Part shown: positions 26,180 to 33,873 of the stretch, in pieces | How the letters are laid out: the number at the start of each line of letters is the position of its first letter | Position numbering within the stretch: position 1 is the stretch's first letter | Assembly: GCF_044904705.1 (NCBI RefSeq) | Contig: NZ_JADIKL010000004.1 | Span: 310,001-374,000, forward strand | DNA length: 64,000 bases | Direction: 5' to 3' | Origin: Rhodanobacter_A agri | GTDB taxonomy: Bacteria > Pseudomonadota > Gammaproteobacteria > Xanthomonadales > Rhodanobacteraceae | Notes under the pieces: generated by a model | Databases searched by the model: none | The model's input: the letters and a program-made list of their open reading frames with translations, nothing else | Told to the model about the DNA's origin: nothing | Translations under genes and position numbers: made by a program

Positions 26180-27770
26180 TCGTCCGTAGTTCGCTCATTG
26201 TTTTTGCATGCCGTGTGCATGCCACGTCGTGTGCATGCAAGTAGTCGTGCAATCGCCGTGGATCTTGGTCAGGAGCGGCAAGCGCGACGTAGCCATCAGG
26301 GCGAATCAGGTAGAGCCCATCGCGTTTGAAGCCGGCGCGTTTCATGTCGGCGTTCCACCCGAATACATGGATCGAAAGCTGGTGCTCGGCACATGCCGCA
26401 CTCAGGTCCACATGTAATGCACCGTAGACATGCACCTGCCACGCCAACGATTCGAGCGGGCCGAAATTGTCGTGCTGCACATTGTCCCGTGCCGCTGGGA
26501 CGCGGACCCATGGCAAGCGATCGCCGCCATGCACGGCACCGGCTTTGCCTGCACTCAGCCTGCTGTGCCGATACTCGATGCCGATTTGCGACATCGTGCG
26601 GAACAGAAATCGCCGCATTGGCGACCACCGGAACAACAGGGGTGCAATCACTGGAATCAGTTGCGTGCGGACAAGCCGTGCGAGCCGGCCTTCGCTGGTG
26701 GCCAGGGTAAAGCCACGATCCGTCGTGGCAACCAGTCGACGGGCAAACCTGATTCGTTCAACCTCGTAGGTATCGAGTAGGCTCTCGGTGGCGTGCTGGT
26801 TCAACACGGCGGCAAGTTTCCATGCCAGGTTTACCGCATCGCCGATGCCGGTATTCATGCCCTGGCCGCCGGCCGGGCTGTGGATATGCGCGGCGTCGCC
26901 CAGCAGAAACACACGCCCCTGCCGGAAGGACGGTGCCACCCGGTGATGCACGTGGTAGGTCGAGAACCAGTTCACCTTCACGACGTCGAGTCCGAGATGT
27001 GCGATCGCGCGTGGACTGATGTCGTCGAACGTCAGTTCGCCGTTTTCATCGGCGGGTTCGCGCACGGTGCCGACCAGGCGTACGCAGCCCTGTTCCTTGA
27101 GCGGGAAGACCGCGAGAAAGTCGGCGTCGTCGAGATCGATATGCAGCTCATGGTCGGTGGTCGGGCCCTTGGCTTGTATGTCAGCGACGTAAAACCGCTG
27201 TGTGTAAGTTCCCCCGGGAAAGGTGAACCCCAACCCGTTCCTGACCGTCGAGCGCGCGCCGTCGCAACCGGCAAGATAGGCCGCATGGCAGGTTGCCTCC
27301 GTGCCATCGGGCAGCCTGAGCGTGGCGCGCACGCCGTCATGCGACTGGTCAAATGCGAGCAGCTCGGTCTGACGCTCCACCGTCACTCCCAGTGCCTCCA
27401 GCCGTTCGATCAGCAGTCGCTCGTGGGCGTCCTGCGGAAAGACCAGCCCGAACGGAAACGGGCTAAGGCCCTTGCCGATCTGCCCGAAAGGCACCCGTGC
27501 GGCCTTGCTGCTTCTGACCCACAGATTGACGCCGGCAATCTGGACGCCACGGCTGACAACCGCATCGGCCAGGCCGACCTGCCGGTAAAACTCCAGCGTG
27601 CGCGATTGCACCGCCAAGGCGCGCGAGGTGCTTCCTGCTTCGGCGGTCTTGTCGATGATCCGTACGGCAATGCCGAGCCGGGTCAGCCACAGCGCCAGCA
27701 CGAGGCCGGTAGGACCGGCGCCGGTGATCAGCACGTGGGTGTCATGGGCATCGGATCGTGCAGCTTGCAT
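26055..27770 (-). CDS. FAD-dependent aromatic monooxygenase (PheA/TfdB/MhpA-like)
   Basis: 571 residues as drawn. FAD-binding Gly17-x-Gly19-x-x-Gly22, the Asp-Gly motif (Gly-Cys-Asp-Gly-Ala-Arg-Ser) and the Gly-Asp-Ala-Ala-His motif followed by Gly-Gln-Gly-Met-Asn-Thr-Gly are all present, so the catalytic core is sound; a thioredoxin-like C-terminal domain follows. It should hydroxylate an aromatic or polyketide substrate with NAD(P)H and O2. Odd: no stop codon occurs where the family should end (around DNA 26200), and the frame runs on about 40-45 residues antisense to nadD. The region 26180-27880 also looks lower in GC than its surroundings. Start ATG 27770 is tentative (frame open to 27839). 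Confidence 0.75.
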   Translation of the reverse strand: MQAARSDAHDTHVLITGAGPTGLVLALWLTRLGIAVRIIDKTAEAGSTSRALAVQSRTLEFYRQVGLADAVVSRGVQIAGVNLWVRSSKAARVPFGQIGKGLSPFPFGLVFPQDAHERLLIERLEALGVTVERQTELLAFDQSHDGVRATLRLPDGTEATCHAAYLAGCDGARSTVRNGLGFTFPGGTYTQRFYVADIQAKGPTTDHELHIDLDDADFLAVFPLKEQGCVRLVGTVREPADENGELTFDDISPRAIAHLGLDVVKVNWFSTYHVHHRVAPSFRQGRVFLLGDAAHIHSPAGGQGMNTGIGDAVNLAWKLAAVLNQHATESLLDTYEVERIRFARRLVATTDRGFTLATSEGRLARLVRTQLIPVIAPLLFRWSPMRRFLFRTMSQIGIEYRHSRLSAGKAGAVHGGDRLPWVRVPAARDNVQHDNFGPLESLAWQVHVYGALHVDLSAACAEHQLSIHVFGWNADMKRAGFKRDGLYLIRPDGYVALAAPDQDPRRLHDYLHAHDVACTRHAKTMSELRTTSRDKAPAMRGCRTDLSAAGNGDRAQRQATHGCASRRFPAV

Positions 27771-27880
27771 GGTGCAGGCCTGGTCGATGATCGCGAGATA
27801 TCGAGCATGCCATAGCGAACCGCAGCGAGCGACCAGCACCGGGCACGCGTCTATCCGTCCAGCCGACGGTGTGCGTCAGC

Positions 27881-28498
27881 TCATGCCGTCCTCGGGATAA
27901 ACCGCAACGCCACCGAATTCATGCAATAACGCAACCCCGTCGGCGGCGGCCCGTCATTGAACACGTGGCCGAGGTGGCTGTCGCAGCCAGCGCAGCTGAT
28001 GGCGACGCGTTCCATGCCAAGGCTGTCGTCGCGGGTTTCGATCACGTTTTGTTTCGCGATCGGTCGCCAGAAGCTGGGCCAGCCGGTGCCGGAGTCGAAT
28101 TCCGTGGCGGCGTTGTAGAGCGCGGTGGCGCAGGCAACGCAGCGGAAGATGCCGCGTTGCGCCGGGCGTTCGTGCGAGCCGCTGAAGGCGCGCTCGGTGC
28201 CGTCGCGGCGCATCACCTCGAAAGCGAGCGGCGACAGCCGCGCCCGCCATTGCGCGTCGGTAAGCACCAGCCGGGGCACGTGGCAGGGACCGAGGTCGCG
28301 GCCATCGTCGGCAAAGCACTCCAGCACCACGTCGCCGGGCGGCGTGTGCACCAGTGCGGGCACGCCGCCTTCCGCGCCGGCGGCCAGCAGGCGGGGCAGG
28401 GCGTAGCTGCCGCCCACCGCCAGCAGGGCACCGCCACAGAGCGTGGCGCGCAGGAAACGGCGGCGATCCATCGCGAGGGATTCATCGATGCGGGACAT
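27881..28498 (-). CDS. msrB: Tat-exported peptide-methionine (R)-S-oxide reductase MsrB
   Basis: 205 residues. A twin-arginine-like signal (Asp-Arg-Arg-Arg-Phe-Leu-Arg, residues 11-17) and hydrophobic stretch suggest export to the periplasm. The MsrB domain has both zinc pairs (Cys120-x-x-Cys123, Cys169-x-x-Cys172) and the catalytic Cys192 in Arg-Tyr-Cys-Met-Asn-Ser. It repairs oxidised methionine in envelope proteins. It follows dipZ on the same strand after 173 bp holding two hairpins; dipZ, a thiol-electron supplier, is a logical partner. Confidence 0.88.
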   Translation of the reverse strand: MSRIDESLAMDRRRFLRATLCGGALLAVGGSYALPRLLAAGAEGGVPALVHTPPGDVVLECFADDGRDLGPCHVPRLVLTDAQWRARLSPLAFEVMRRDGTERAFSGSHERPAQRGIFRCVACATALYNAATEFDSGTGWPSFWRPIAKQNVIETRDDSLGMERVAISCAGCDSHLGHVFNDGPPPTGLRYCMNSVALRFIPRTA

Positions 28499-28597
28499 GA
28501 CAGACCTCCATCACAGATACGCATGAGCCGATTGCAGTTGCGTGCGGCAATGGCATGTGCCGCACGCGATCAAGCACGTCGTGCCTGACCGCGGAGG

Positions 28598-28659
28598 CGA
28601 GTCCGGAGATGCGCCGGACTCGTCGCCCGGCTCGCCGACAGGAAGCGGGCGAGCCGGGC
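28598..28659. repeat. Two adjacent perfect hairpins between dipZ and msrB
   Basis: The first is a 9-bp perfect inverted repeat (28598-28606 with 28614-28622, 7-nt loop); the second a 12-bp perfect inverted repeat (GCCCGGCTCGCC, 28625-28636, with 28648-28659). An A7 run (28665-28671) lies on the side towards dipZ, so on the minus transcript a U-run comes before, not after, the stems. They are therefore not standard terminators for dipZ; they may process or stabilise the dipZ-msrB message. Confidence 0.7.
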
Positions 28660-28671
28660 ATCCGAAAAAAA

Positions 28672-30396
28672 TCAGCCGAACGTGAACGCGTAGGCGCGCA
28701 CGCCGGGGTCGAGGAAGGTGATGGTGAAAGTGTGCTCGCCATTGCCGTGAGCCTGGCGCACGAGCTGGTACAGGCGCTGCGCGGTGACAGTACCGTTGCC
28801 CGCAGCGTCGGTGTCCATGCCGTGGTCGGCGCCGGGGGCCTGGTCATCCAGCGTGATGCGGAAGCGCACTGGCTTGCCGTCCTTGCCGGGGCCAAGCACG
28901 AGGTGCAGGTCGCGGCCACGGAAGCGATAGGAGATGGAGCCGCCCGCGGTGTCCAGCGCGGCATCCTGCGTCTGCACGATCCAGCGGCCGGCGAGCGCCC
29001 ATTGGTTGGCGGTGAGCTGCGCAGGCGCACGGTAGGTGAAGGTTTCGTCGTGCGCGACTTGTCCGCTGGCGAAGCCTTCGGCGCGTGCGTAGCCCACATA
29101 GGTTTCGGGAGAGCGGTCGTCGTCGCTGGAGATGGCTGCTTGCGCACCTTTCGCGCCGGGTTGCACGTAGCCGCCGGGCAGCTGGGTGTTGCCGGCTTCG
29201 GTCAGCAGCTGGCGGATGGCGTCCTCGCCTTCGGCATAGCCGCCTTCGCCGAAGTAGTGATGGCGGATCTGGCCTTGCGCGTCGATGAAGTAATCGGCGG
29301 GCCAGTATTCGTTGTTGAAGCCCTGCCAGACCGCGTAATCCGAATCCAGCGCCACCGGATAAGTCACACCCAGGCGCTTCACCGCGGCGGCCACGTTGGC
29401 CGGATCCTTCTCGAAGGCGAACTCGGGCGAGTGCACGCCGATCACCACCAGGCCGTGATCCTTGTACTTGTCGTACCAGGCTTCGACGTAGGGCAGCGAG
29501 CGCAGGCAGTTGATGCAGGAGTAGGTCCAGAAATCCACCAGCACCACCTTGCCGCGCAGCGACGCGGGCGTGAGCGGCGCACTGTTCAACCAGCCGGTGG
29601 CGCCGGACAGCGAGGGCAGCGTGCCTTCCACCGGCAATGCCTCGCCAGGCTTGGGCGCGGGTGCCGCGGCGGCGGGCATCGGCCGCACGGCGTCGATCAA
29701 GTGCTGCTCGATGCGGTTGGTACCGGCCAGCGAGACGCGGGTGAGCAGGCCGGTGTCCGCCCCCATGGCGATCGCGGCCACGCCGGCCAGCACCAGCACG
29801 CCCAGCGCGCGGCGTACCCATTGACCCGCGCCCAGCGAGCGTTTCATCAGCGCGAACACCTTGCCGCCGATCGCCAGCGCCAGCGCCAGCGAGGTCGCCG
29901 CGCCCAGCGCGTAGGTGAGCAGCAGCAAGGTGGTGGTGACGCTGGCACCCTTGAGCGCGGCGCCGGTCAGCAGCAGGCCAAGGATCGGTCCCGCGCACGG
30001 CGCCCACAGCAGGCCGGTGGCTATCCCCAGGCCCACCGCGCCCCAGATCGATTCGCCGTCACCCTCGCTGCGTTGGGTGAGCTTGTTGCCCAGGGCCACG
30101 AACGGCCGCGTCAGCCATTCGGCGACGTGCGCGGAAAGCAGGGTAAGGCCGAGGAAGGCCAGCACCACCAGCGCCACGGCGCGGCCGTACTGGTTCGCGT
30201 GCACCGCCCAGCCGCCGCCCACCGCCGCCAGCGTAGCGACCAGCGCGAAGGTGAGCGCCATGCCGGCCAGCATCGGCAGGCCGCTCTTCAGAAACGGGCG
30301 GTCGGCGCGGGCGAACACGAAGGGCAGCACCGGCAGGATGCAGGGACTGAGGATGGTGAGCACGCCGCCGAGGTAGGCAAGGATCAGCAGGAGCAT
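28672..30396 (-). CDS. dipZ: DipZ-type thiol-disulfide protein (CcdA + thioredoxin-like + C-terminal domain)
   Basis: 574 residues. A CcdA-like membrane domain (about 1-250) carries conserved cysteines in Leu-Ser-Pro-Cys19 and Trp-Ala-Pro-Cys. A periplasmic thioredoxin-like domain follows with Tyr-Ser-Cys294-Ile-Asn-Cys297, then a carbohydrate-binding-like C-terminal domain, which is the DipZ architecture. It passes reducing power from cytoplasmic thioredoxin to the periplasm. ATG 30396 starts the first membrane helix; the upstream open frame crosses the predicted promoter. It is preceded by a GTAACC-N16-CGAA motif, the same as for the divergent ECF operon. Confidence 0.88.
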   Translation of the reverse strand: MLLLILAYLGGVLTILSPCILPVLPFVFARADRPFLKSGLPMLAGMALTFALVATLAAVGGGWAVHANQYGRAVALVVLAFLGLTLLSAHVAEWLTRPFVALGNKLTQRSEGDGESIWGAVGLGIATGLLWAPCAGPILGLLLTGAALKGASVTTTLLLLTYALGAATSLALALAIGGKVFALMKRSLGAGQWVRRALGVLVLAGVAAIAMGADTGLLTRVSLAGTNRIEQHLIDAVRPMPAAAAPAPKPGEALPVEGTLPSLSGATGWLNSAPLTPASLRGKVVLVDFWTYSCINCLRSLPYVEAWYDKYKDHGLVVIGVHSPEFAFEKDPANVAAAVKRLGVTYPVALDSDYAVWQGFNNEYWPADYFIDAQGQIRHHYFGEGGYAEGEDAIRQLLTEAGNTQLPGGYVQPGAKGAQAAISSDDDRSPETYVGYARAEGFASGQVAHDETFTYRAPAQLTANQWALAGRWIVQTQDAALDTAGGSISYRFRGRDLHLVLGPGKDGKPVRFRITLDDQAPGADHGMDTDAAGNGTVTAQRLYQLVRQAHGNGEHTFTITFLDPGVRAYAFTFG

Positions 30397-30429
30397 GGTG
30401 GATCGTCCGATGTGGAGGTCTGTCGGTGA

Positions 30430-30455
30430 TTCGTCGCTGCAGCGCGTCCGGTTAC
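30430..30455 (-). promoter_or_regulatory. ECF promoter for dipZ (GTAACC-N16-CGAA)
   Basis: On the minus strand GTAACC (30455-30450) and CGAA (30433-30430) are separated by exactly 16 bp and lie 34 bp before the dipZ ATG. The same two-part motif, with the same spacing, precedes the divergent sigma gene and the MXKDX gene. As I recall, this is the form described for the SigF/NrsF system of Caulobacter crescentus. Confidence 0.8.
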
Positions 30456-30470
30456 ATGCATCGCGATGAG

Positions 30471-30496
30471 GTAACCGGCGCGCCGGACCCGGCGAA
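30471..30496 (+). promoter_or_regulatory. ECF autoregulatory promoter (GTAACC-N16-CGAA)
   Basis: GTAACC at 30471-30476 and CGAA at 30493-30496, 16 bp apart, about 100 bp before the chosen sigma start. Its -35 faces the dipZ -35 across 15 bp that contain a perfect 10-bp palindrome (CATCGCGATG, 30459-30468) at the centre of symmetry. Confidence 0.82.
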
Positions 30497-30596
30497 TCAC
30501 CGAAAGAACCCATGGCACGGAACGACACCCTTGACCGCCGACGGCAGCTTGGTACTAGATGGCGGTCTCCTCCCGACACTGGATCGCCGCGCCACC

Positions 30597-31178
30597 GTGT
30601 CCGCCGAACCCGCCAGCGCCAGCGAACAGGCCGATCGGCAGCGTGCCGTGTGGATGGCCGCCGCGCAGGCGGGCGATCGCCGCGCGTACGAGCGCGTGCT
30701 GGCCGATTCGGTGGCGCTGATCCGCGCGGTGGCGCGACGCCAGGGCGTGGCGACGGATGCGCTGGACGACGTAGTGCAGGAGACCTTGCTTACCGTGCAT
30801 CGTGTGCGCCACACCTACGACCCGGCGCGCTCCTACGACGCCTGGCTGAGCGCGATCGCCGGCCGCCGCGCGATCGACGCGCTGCGCAGCCACGGCCGGC
30901 GCGGGCGCCGCGAGCTGCACGACGAGTTCGCATTGGACAACCAGCCTGACCGCGACGACGCCAGCATGGATGCCGAGCGCCGACAACAGGCGCGGCAACT
31001 GCGCGAAGCCATCGCCCAGCTGCCGCCCGGCCAGCGCGAGGCGGTGGAGCAGCTGGGCCTGCGCGAGCAGTCGCTGGCCGAGGCTGCCGCGCAGACCGGT
31101 CGCAACACCGGCGCCCTGAAAGTGAACCTGCACCGCGCCCTGAAGGCCTTGCGCAACCGCCTGCACGGAGATTCCTGA
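30597..31178 (+). CDS. ECF sigma factor paired with NrsF (SigF-like)
   Basis: 193 residues. Region 2 (Asp-Asp-Val-Val-Gln-Glu-Thr-Leu-Leu-Thr-Val-His-Arg, about 62-74) and region 4 helix-turn-helix (Leu-Ala-Glu-Ala-Ala-Ala-Gln-Thr-Gly-Arg-Asn, about 160-170) are clear. The frame is open from an ATG at 30426, but that codon lies upstream of the predicted promoter at 30471-30496; the first in-frame start after the likely transcription start that precedes the sigma domain is GTG 30597, so I use it. The anti-sigma gene follows after 5 bp. It should direct RNA polymerase to GTAACC-N16-CGAA promoters. Confidence 0.8.
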   Translation: MSAEPASASEQADRQRAVWMAAAQAGDRRAYERVLADSVALIRAVARRQGVATDALDDVVQETLLTVHRVRHTYDPARSYDAWLSAIAGRRAIDALRSHGRRGRRELHDEFALDNQPDRDDASMDAERRQQARQLREAIAQLPPGQREAVEQLGLREQSLAEAAAQTGRNTGALKVNLHRALKALRNRLHGDS

Positions 31179-31183
31179 GCACC

Positions 31184-31834
31184 ATGTCCGAACCACGCCA
31201 CCAAGCCCTGATCGACGCGCTCGGTGCCGAGCTGATGCCGGTACGGCGTCTGCTGCCGCCGTGGCTGCGCACGCTGGGCTGGCTGGCGCTGGTGACGGCG
31301 TTCGCGCTGCTGCTGTTCGCGCATTACGGCGAAGCGCCCATGCTGCGCCGCTGGGCCGGTGCGCCCGACCTGGCCTGGGCCGCGCTGGGTGCGGTGCTGA
31401 CCGCGGTCACGGCAGCCTGGGCTGCGTTCGCGCTGGCGGTGCCGGGACGTTCGCGGGCCTGGGCCTGGCTGCCGCTGCCGCCGGCGCTGTTGTGGATCGG
31501 CGCCAGCGGCCTGGGTTGCCTGCGTACCTGGCTGGCGCCGGATACCAGCATCGCCACCTTGCACCAGTCCGCCGACTGCCTGGTTTTCATCATCGCCTTC
31601 TCGATTCCCCTGTCGGCGCTGCTGGTGGGGCTGCTGCGCCGCGCCTGCCCGTTGCGCCCGCTGCTCACCGCGCTGCTGGTGGGCCTGGCCAGCGCGGCTG
31701 CCTCGGCCAGCCTGCTGGAGATCTGCCACGCCTTCGACGCCGCCGCCACCGACCTGCTCACCCATGCGCTGGCGGTAACGATCGTGGTGGCGGTGAACGC
31801 AGCGATGGGCGGTCGGCTGTTGTCGAAACATTGA
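31184..31834 (+). CDS. nrsF: NrsF-family (DUF1109) membrane anti-sigma factor
   Basis: 216 residues with six predicted transmembrane helices and a short N-terminal segment bearing Leu-x-Pro-Val-Arg-Arg-Leu-Leu-Pro-Pro, the DUF1109 signature thought to bind the sigma factor. Cysteines sit near helix ends (Gly-Leu-Gly-Cys, Ala-Asp-Cys, Ala-Cys-Pro, Ile-Cys-His); in NrsF proteins conserved cysteines are linked to signal sensing. ATG lies 5 bp after the sigma stop. Likely releases the sigma factor upon envelope metal or oxidant stress. Confidence 0.85.
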   Translation: MSEPRHQALIDALGAELMPVRRLLPPWLRTLGWLALVTAFALLLFAHYGEAPMLRRWAGAPDLAWAALGAVLTAVTAAWAAFALAVPGRSRAWAWLPLPPALLWIGASGLGCLRTWLAPDTSIATLHQSADCLVFIIAFSIPLSALLVGLLRRACPLRPLLTALLVGLASAAASASLLEICHAFDAAATDLLTHALAVTIVVAVNAAMGGRLLSKH

Positions 31835-31835
31835 G

Positions 31836-31861
31836 GTAACCGGCGCCCGGTGAGCAACGAA
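31836..31861 (+). promoter_or_regulatory. ECF promoter for the MXKDX gene (GTAACC-N16-CGAA)
   Basis: GTAACC 31836-31841 and CGAA 31858-31861, spacing 16 bp, directly after the nrsF stop and 59 bp before the small-protein ATG. The 15 bases TGAGGTAACCGGCGC are identical to those at the sigma promoter. This links the small protein to the same sigma factor while giving it its own transcript. Confidence 0.8.
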
Positions 31862-31920
31862 GCAGCGAATGGAGGCGGTGCGCCCGTCTCCATCCCTTTT
31901 CTCATTCAAGGATTCAGCCC

Positions 31921-32208
31921 ATGAACGCACGCACGCTCGCCGCCCTCGCGCTTTCCGCCGCCGTCAGCGCCTTCGCCTTCGCGCCTGCCTTCGCCCAGGA
32001 CGCCATGCCCGCCAGCTCCGGTTCGGCGATGTCGCACGATGCCATGCAATCCAAGGACGCGATGAAGGGTTCCATGCACAAGGATGCGATGAAGATGAAG
32101 AAGGACACGATGAAGTCCAAGGCCATGAAGCACGGCGACATGATGAAGAAGGACGACGCAATGAAGATGAAGCAGGATGCCGCCACCGCGACGAGCAGCG
32201 GCGGCTGA
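31921..32208 (+). CDS. Pentapeptide MXKDX repeat protein, small secreted
   Basis: 95 residues. Signal peptide (about 1-25, cleavage after Ala-Phe-Ala), then a Met/Lys/Asp-rich tail made of Lys-Asp-Ala-Met-Lys / Met-Lys-Lys-Asp-type repeats (about residues 33-85), the mark of the MXKDX family; it ends Ser-Ser-Gly-Gly. The dense methionines could serve as oxidant sink or metal (copper) ligand. AAGGA lies 9 nt before the ATG. Own GTAACC-N16-CGAA promoter. The function is not established for the family. Confidence 0.85.
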   Translation: MNARTLAALALSAAVSAFAFAPAFAQDAMPASSGSAMSHDAMQSKDAMKGSMHKDAMKMKKDTMKSKAMKHGDMMKKDDAMKMKQDAATATSSGG

Positions 32209-32303
32209 GGTATCCGCGGCATGGCGGATGCGACATATCCGCCATGCCGGGTTCATGCCGCATGGACGTGGCGGGCCGATAATGTCGCGATCCCCTGCAA
32301 CGG

Positions 32304-33398
32304 ATGATGCGCATGTCCTCGTTTGTACAGCGGCTGGGCATCGAATGCCCCCTTGTCCAGGCGCCGATGGCCGGCGCCACCACGCCGGAACTGGTCGCCG
32401 CGGTGTCAAACGCCGGCGGCCTCGGTTCGTTGGGTGCGGGCTATACCGAGCCGCAGGCCATCCTCGACCAGGCGGCAAGGATTCGCGCGCTGACTGACCG
32501 GCCGTTCGCGTTGAACCTGTTCGTGCTGCCCGACGAAGTCGCACCCGATCCGGCTGCCGTGACGCGGGCGCGGGCGCGTCTCGATGCGCTGATGGAGCGC
32601 GAAGGTTTGAGCGTCCGCACCAGCCTGCCGGCGCGCTGGGCGCCGCGCTTCTCCGAGCAATTCGCCGCGTTGTGCGAAGCGCGTCCCGCCGTGGCCAGCT
32701 TCGCGTTCGACTTGCTCGCGCCCACGCAGATGCAGGAACTCAAGCGCCGCGGCATCTATGTGATCGGCACCGCCACCACAGCGGCGGAGGCGCGCGCCTG
32801 GGCCGAGCGCGGCGCCGATGCGGTGTGCGTGCAAGGCGCCGAGGCGGGCGGCCATCGCGGCGGCTTCCTGCACGCGGGCGAGACGCCGCTGATCGGCCTG
32901 TTCGCGCTGATCCCGCTGGCGGCAAGCGCGGTCGCCGCCAGTGGCAGGGACATCCCCGTGATTGCCTCGGGCGGCATCATGGACGGTGCCGGCATGCTGG
33001 CTGCCGAGGTGCTGGGCGCCGCGGCCAGCCAGCTCGGCACGGCCTTCCTCGCCTGTCCGGAATCCTCGGCGGCCGAGGCGTGGAAGCACGACCTGGCCGC
33101 AGCGGAGGATCATCGCGTGGCCACCATTCGCAGCTTCTCCGGCCGCGCCGCGCGCGGTCTTCGCAACCGCTACGTGGAGGCCATGGAGGGTGCGGTGGAC
33201 GAGCTTCCGGCCTATCCCGTACTCAACGCGCTCACCGCGCCGTTGCGGCGTGCGGCGGCGGCGGCCGGCCGCGCCGACCTGCTCTCCGAATGGTGTGGCC
33301 AGGCCGCCGCGCGGGTGCGCCCGCAACCCGCCGCCGAGCTGGTGGCGCGGCTGATGCACGAATACCGGCTGGCACGGCGGGCGTTGGCGCCGCATTGA
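32304..33398 (+). CDS. Nitronate monooxygenase (class I NMO)
   Basis: 364 residues. FMN-binding TIM barrel with Gln-Ala-Pro-Met-Ala-Gly near the start, the catalytic His in Glu-Ala-Gly-Gly-His-Arg-Gly-Gly (about 182) and the phosphate-binding Ala-Ser-Gly-Gly-Ile-Met-Asp-Gly. It oxidises propionate-3-nitronate or similar alkyl nitronates, a detoxification reaction. Start at 32304 or at Met4 (32313). It closes the inserted block; the usual cluster resumes with rsfS 76 bp later. Confidence 0.88.
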   Translation: MMRMSSFVQRLGIECPLVQAPMAGATTPELVAAVSNAGGLGSLGAGYTEPQAILDQAARIRALTDRPFALNLFVLPDEVAPDPAAVTRARARLDALMEREGLSVRTSLPARWAPRFSEQFAALCEARPAVASFAFDLLAPTQMQELKRRGIYVIGTATTAAEARAWAERGADAVCVQGAEAGGHRGGFLHAGETPLIGLFALIPLAASAVAASGRDIPVIASGGIMDGAGMLAAEVLGAAASQLGTAFLACPESSAAEAWKHDLAAAEDHRVATIRSFSGRAARGLRNRYVEAMEGAVDELPAYPVLNALTAPLRRAAAAAGRADLLSEWCGQAAARVRPQPAAELVARLMHEYRLARRALAPH

Positions 33399-33474
33399 CG
33401 TTGGCGCGGGCAGCGGGCGTTATACTGCCGCCGCGCCGCACCGGCGCGTGATTCCGCACTGAGGCTCTCCTATC

Positions 33475-33861
33475 TTGAGCACTAGCCGCAAGACCAAGGC
33501 CGACTCCACGGCCGAACTGCGCAAGACCGTCGTCGCCGCGCTGGAAGAACTGAAGGCCAAGGATGTCCGCGAGATCGATGTCCGCGGCAAGACCTCCATC
33601 GCCGATCTGCTGGTGATCGCCTCCGGCACCTCCGCGCGCCACGTCAAATCCATCGCCGACGAAGTGGTGAAGTTCGCCAAGAAGGCGGGCGTGATGCCGC
33701 TGGGCGTGGAAGGCGAACAGGAAGCCGAATGGGTGCTGGTGGACCTGGGCGACGTGATCGTCCACGTGATGCTGCCGCGCATCCGCGAGTTCTACGGCCT
33801 GGAGCGGCTGTGGACGGTGGGCGATCGCGAGCAGGATGTCGACGCCGCGAGCGCGGGGTGA
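33475..33861 (+). CDS. rsfS: Ribosome silencing factor RsfS (Iojap)
   Basis: 128 residues. The RsfS domain is complete: Leu-Lys-Ala-Lys-Asp-Val-Arg-Glu-Ile-Asp-Val-Arg, Ala-Ser-Gly-Thr-Ser-Ala-Arg-His-Val, and Gly-Asp-Val-Ile-Val-His-Val-Met. It binds uL14 and blocks subunit joining when nutrients are short. No ATG or GTG precedes the domain; the start is a TTG at 33475 with GAGG about 10 nt before it, a rare choice that would keep its level low. Confidence 0.9.
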   Translation: MSTSRKTKADSTAELRKTVVAALEELKAKDVREIDVRGKTSIADLLVIASGTSARHVKSIADEVVKFAKKAGVMPLGVEGEQEAEWVLVDLGDVIVHVMLPRIREFYGLERLWTVGDREQDVDAASAG

Positions 33862-33873
33862 GCACTTGCCTTT

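Noticed and set aside
28665..28671. Intrinsic terminator of dipZ at the A7 run
   Set aside because: On the dipZ transcript the U-run comes before the stems, and no U-run follows them, so it does not have terminator order.
30426..30596. N-terminal extension of the SigF-like factor from ATG 30426
   Set aside because: The ATG lies upstream of the predicted -35/-10 and the extension has no sigma-like sequence; also no ribosome site.
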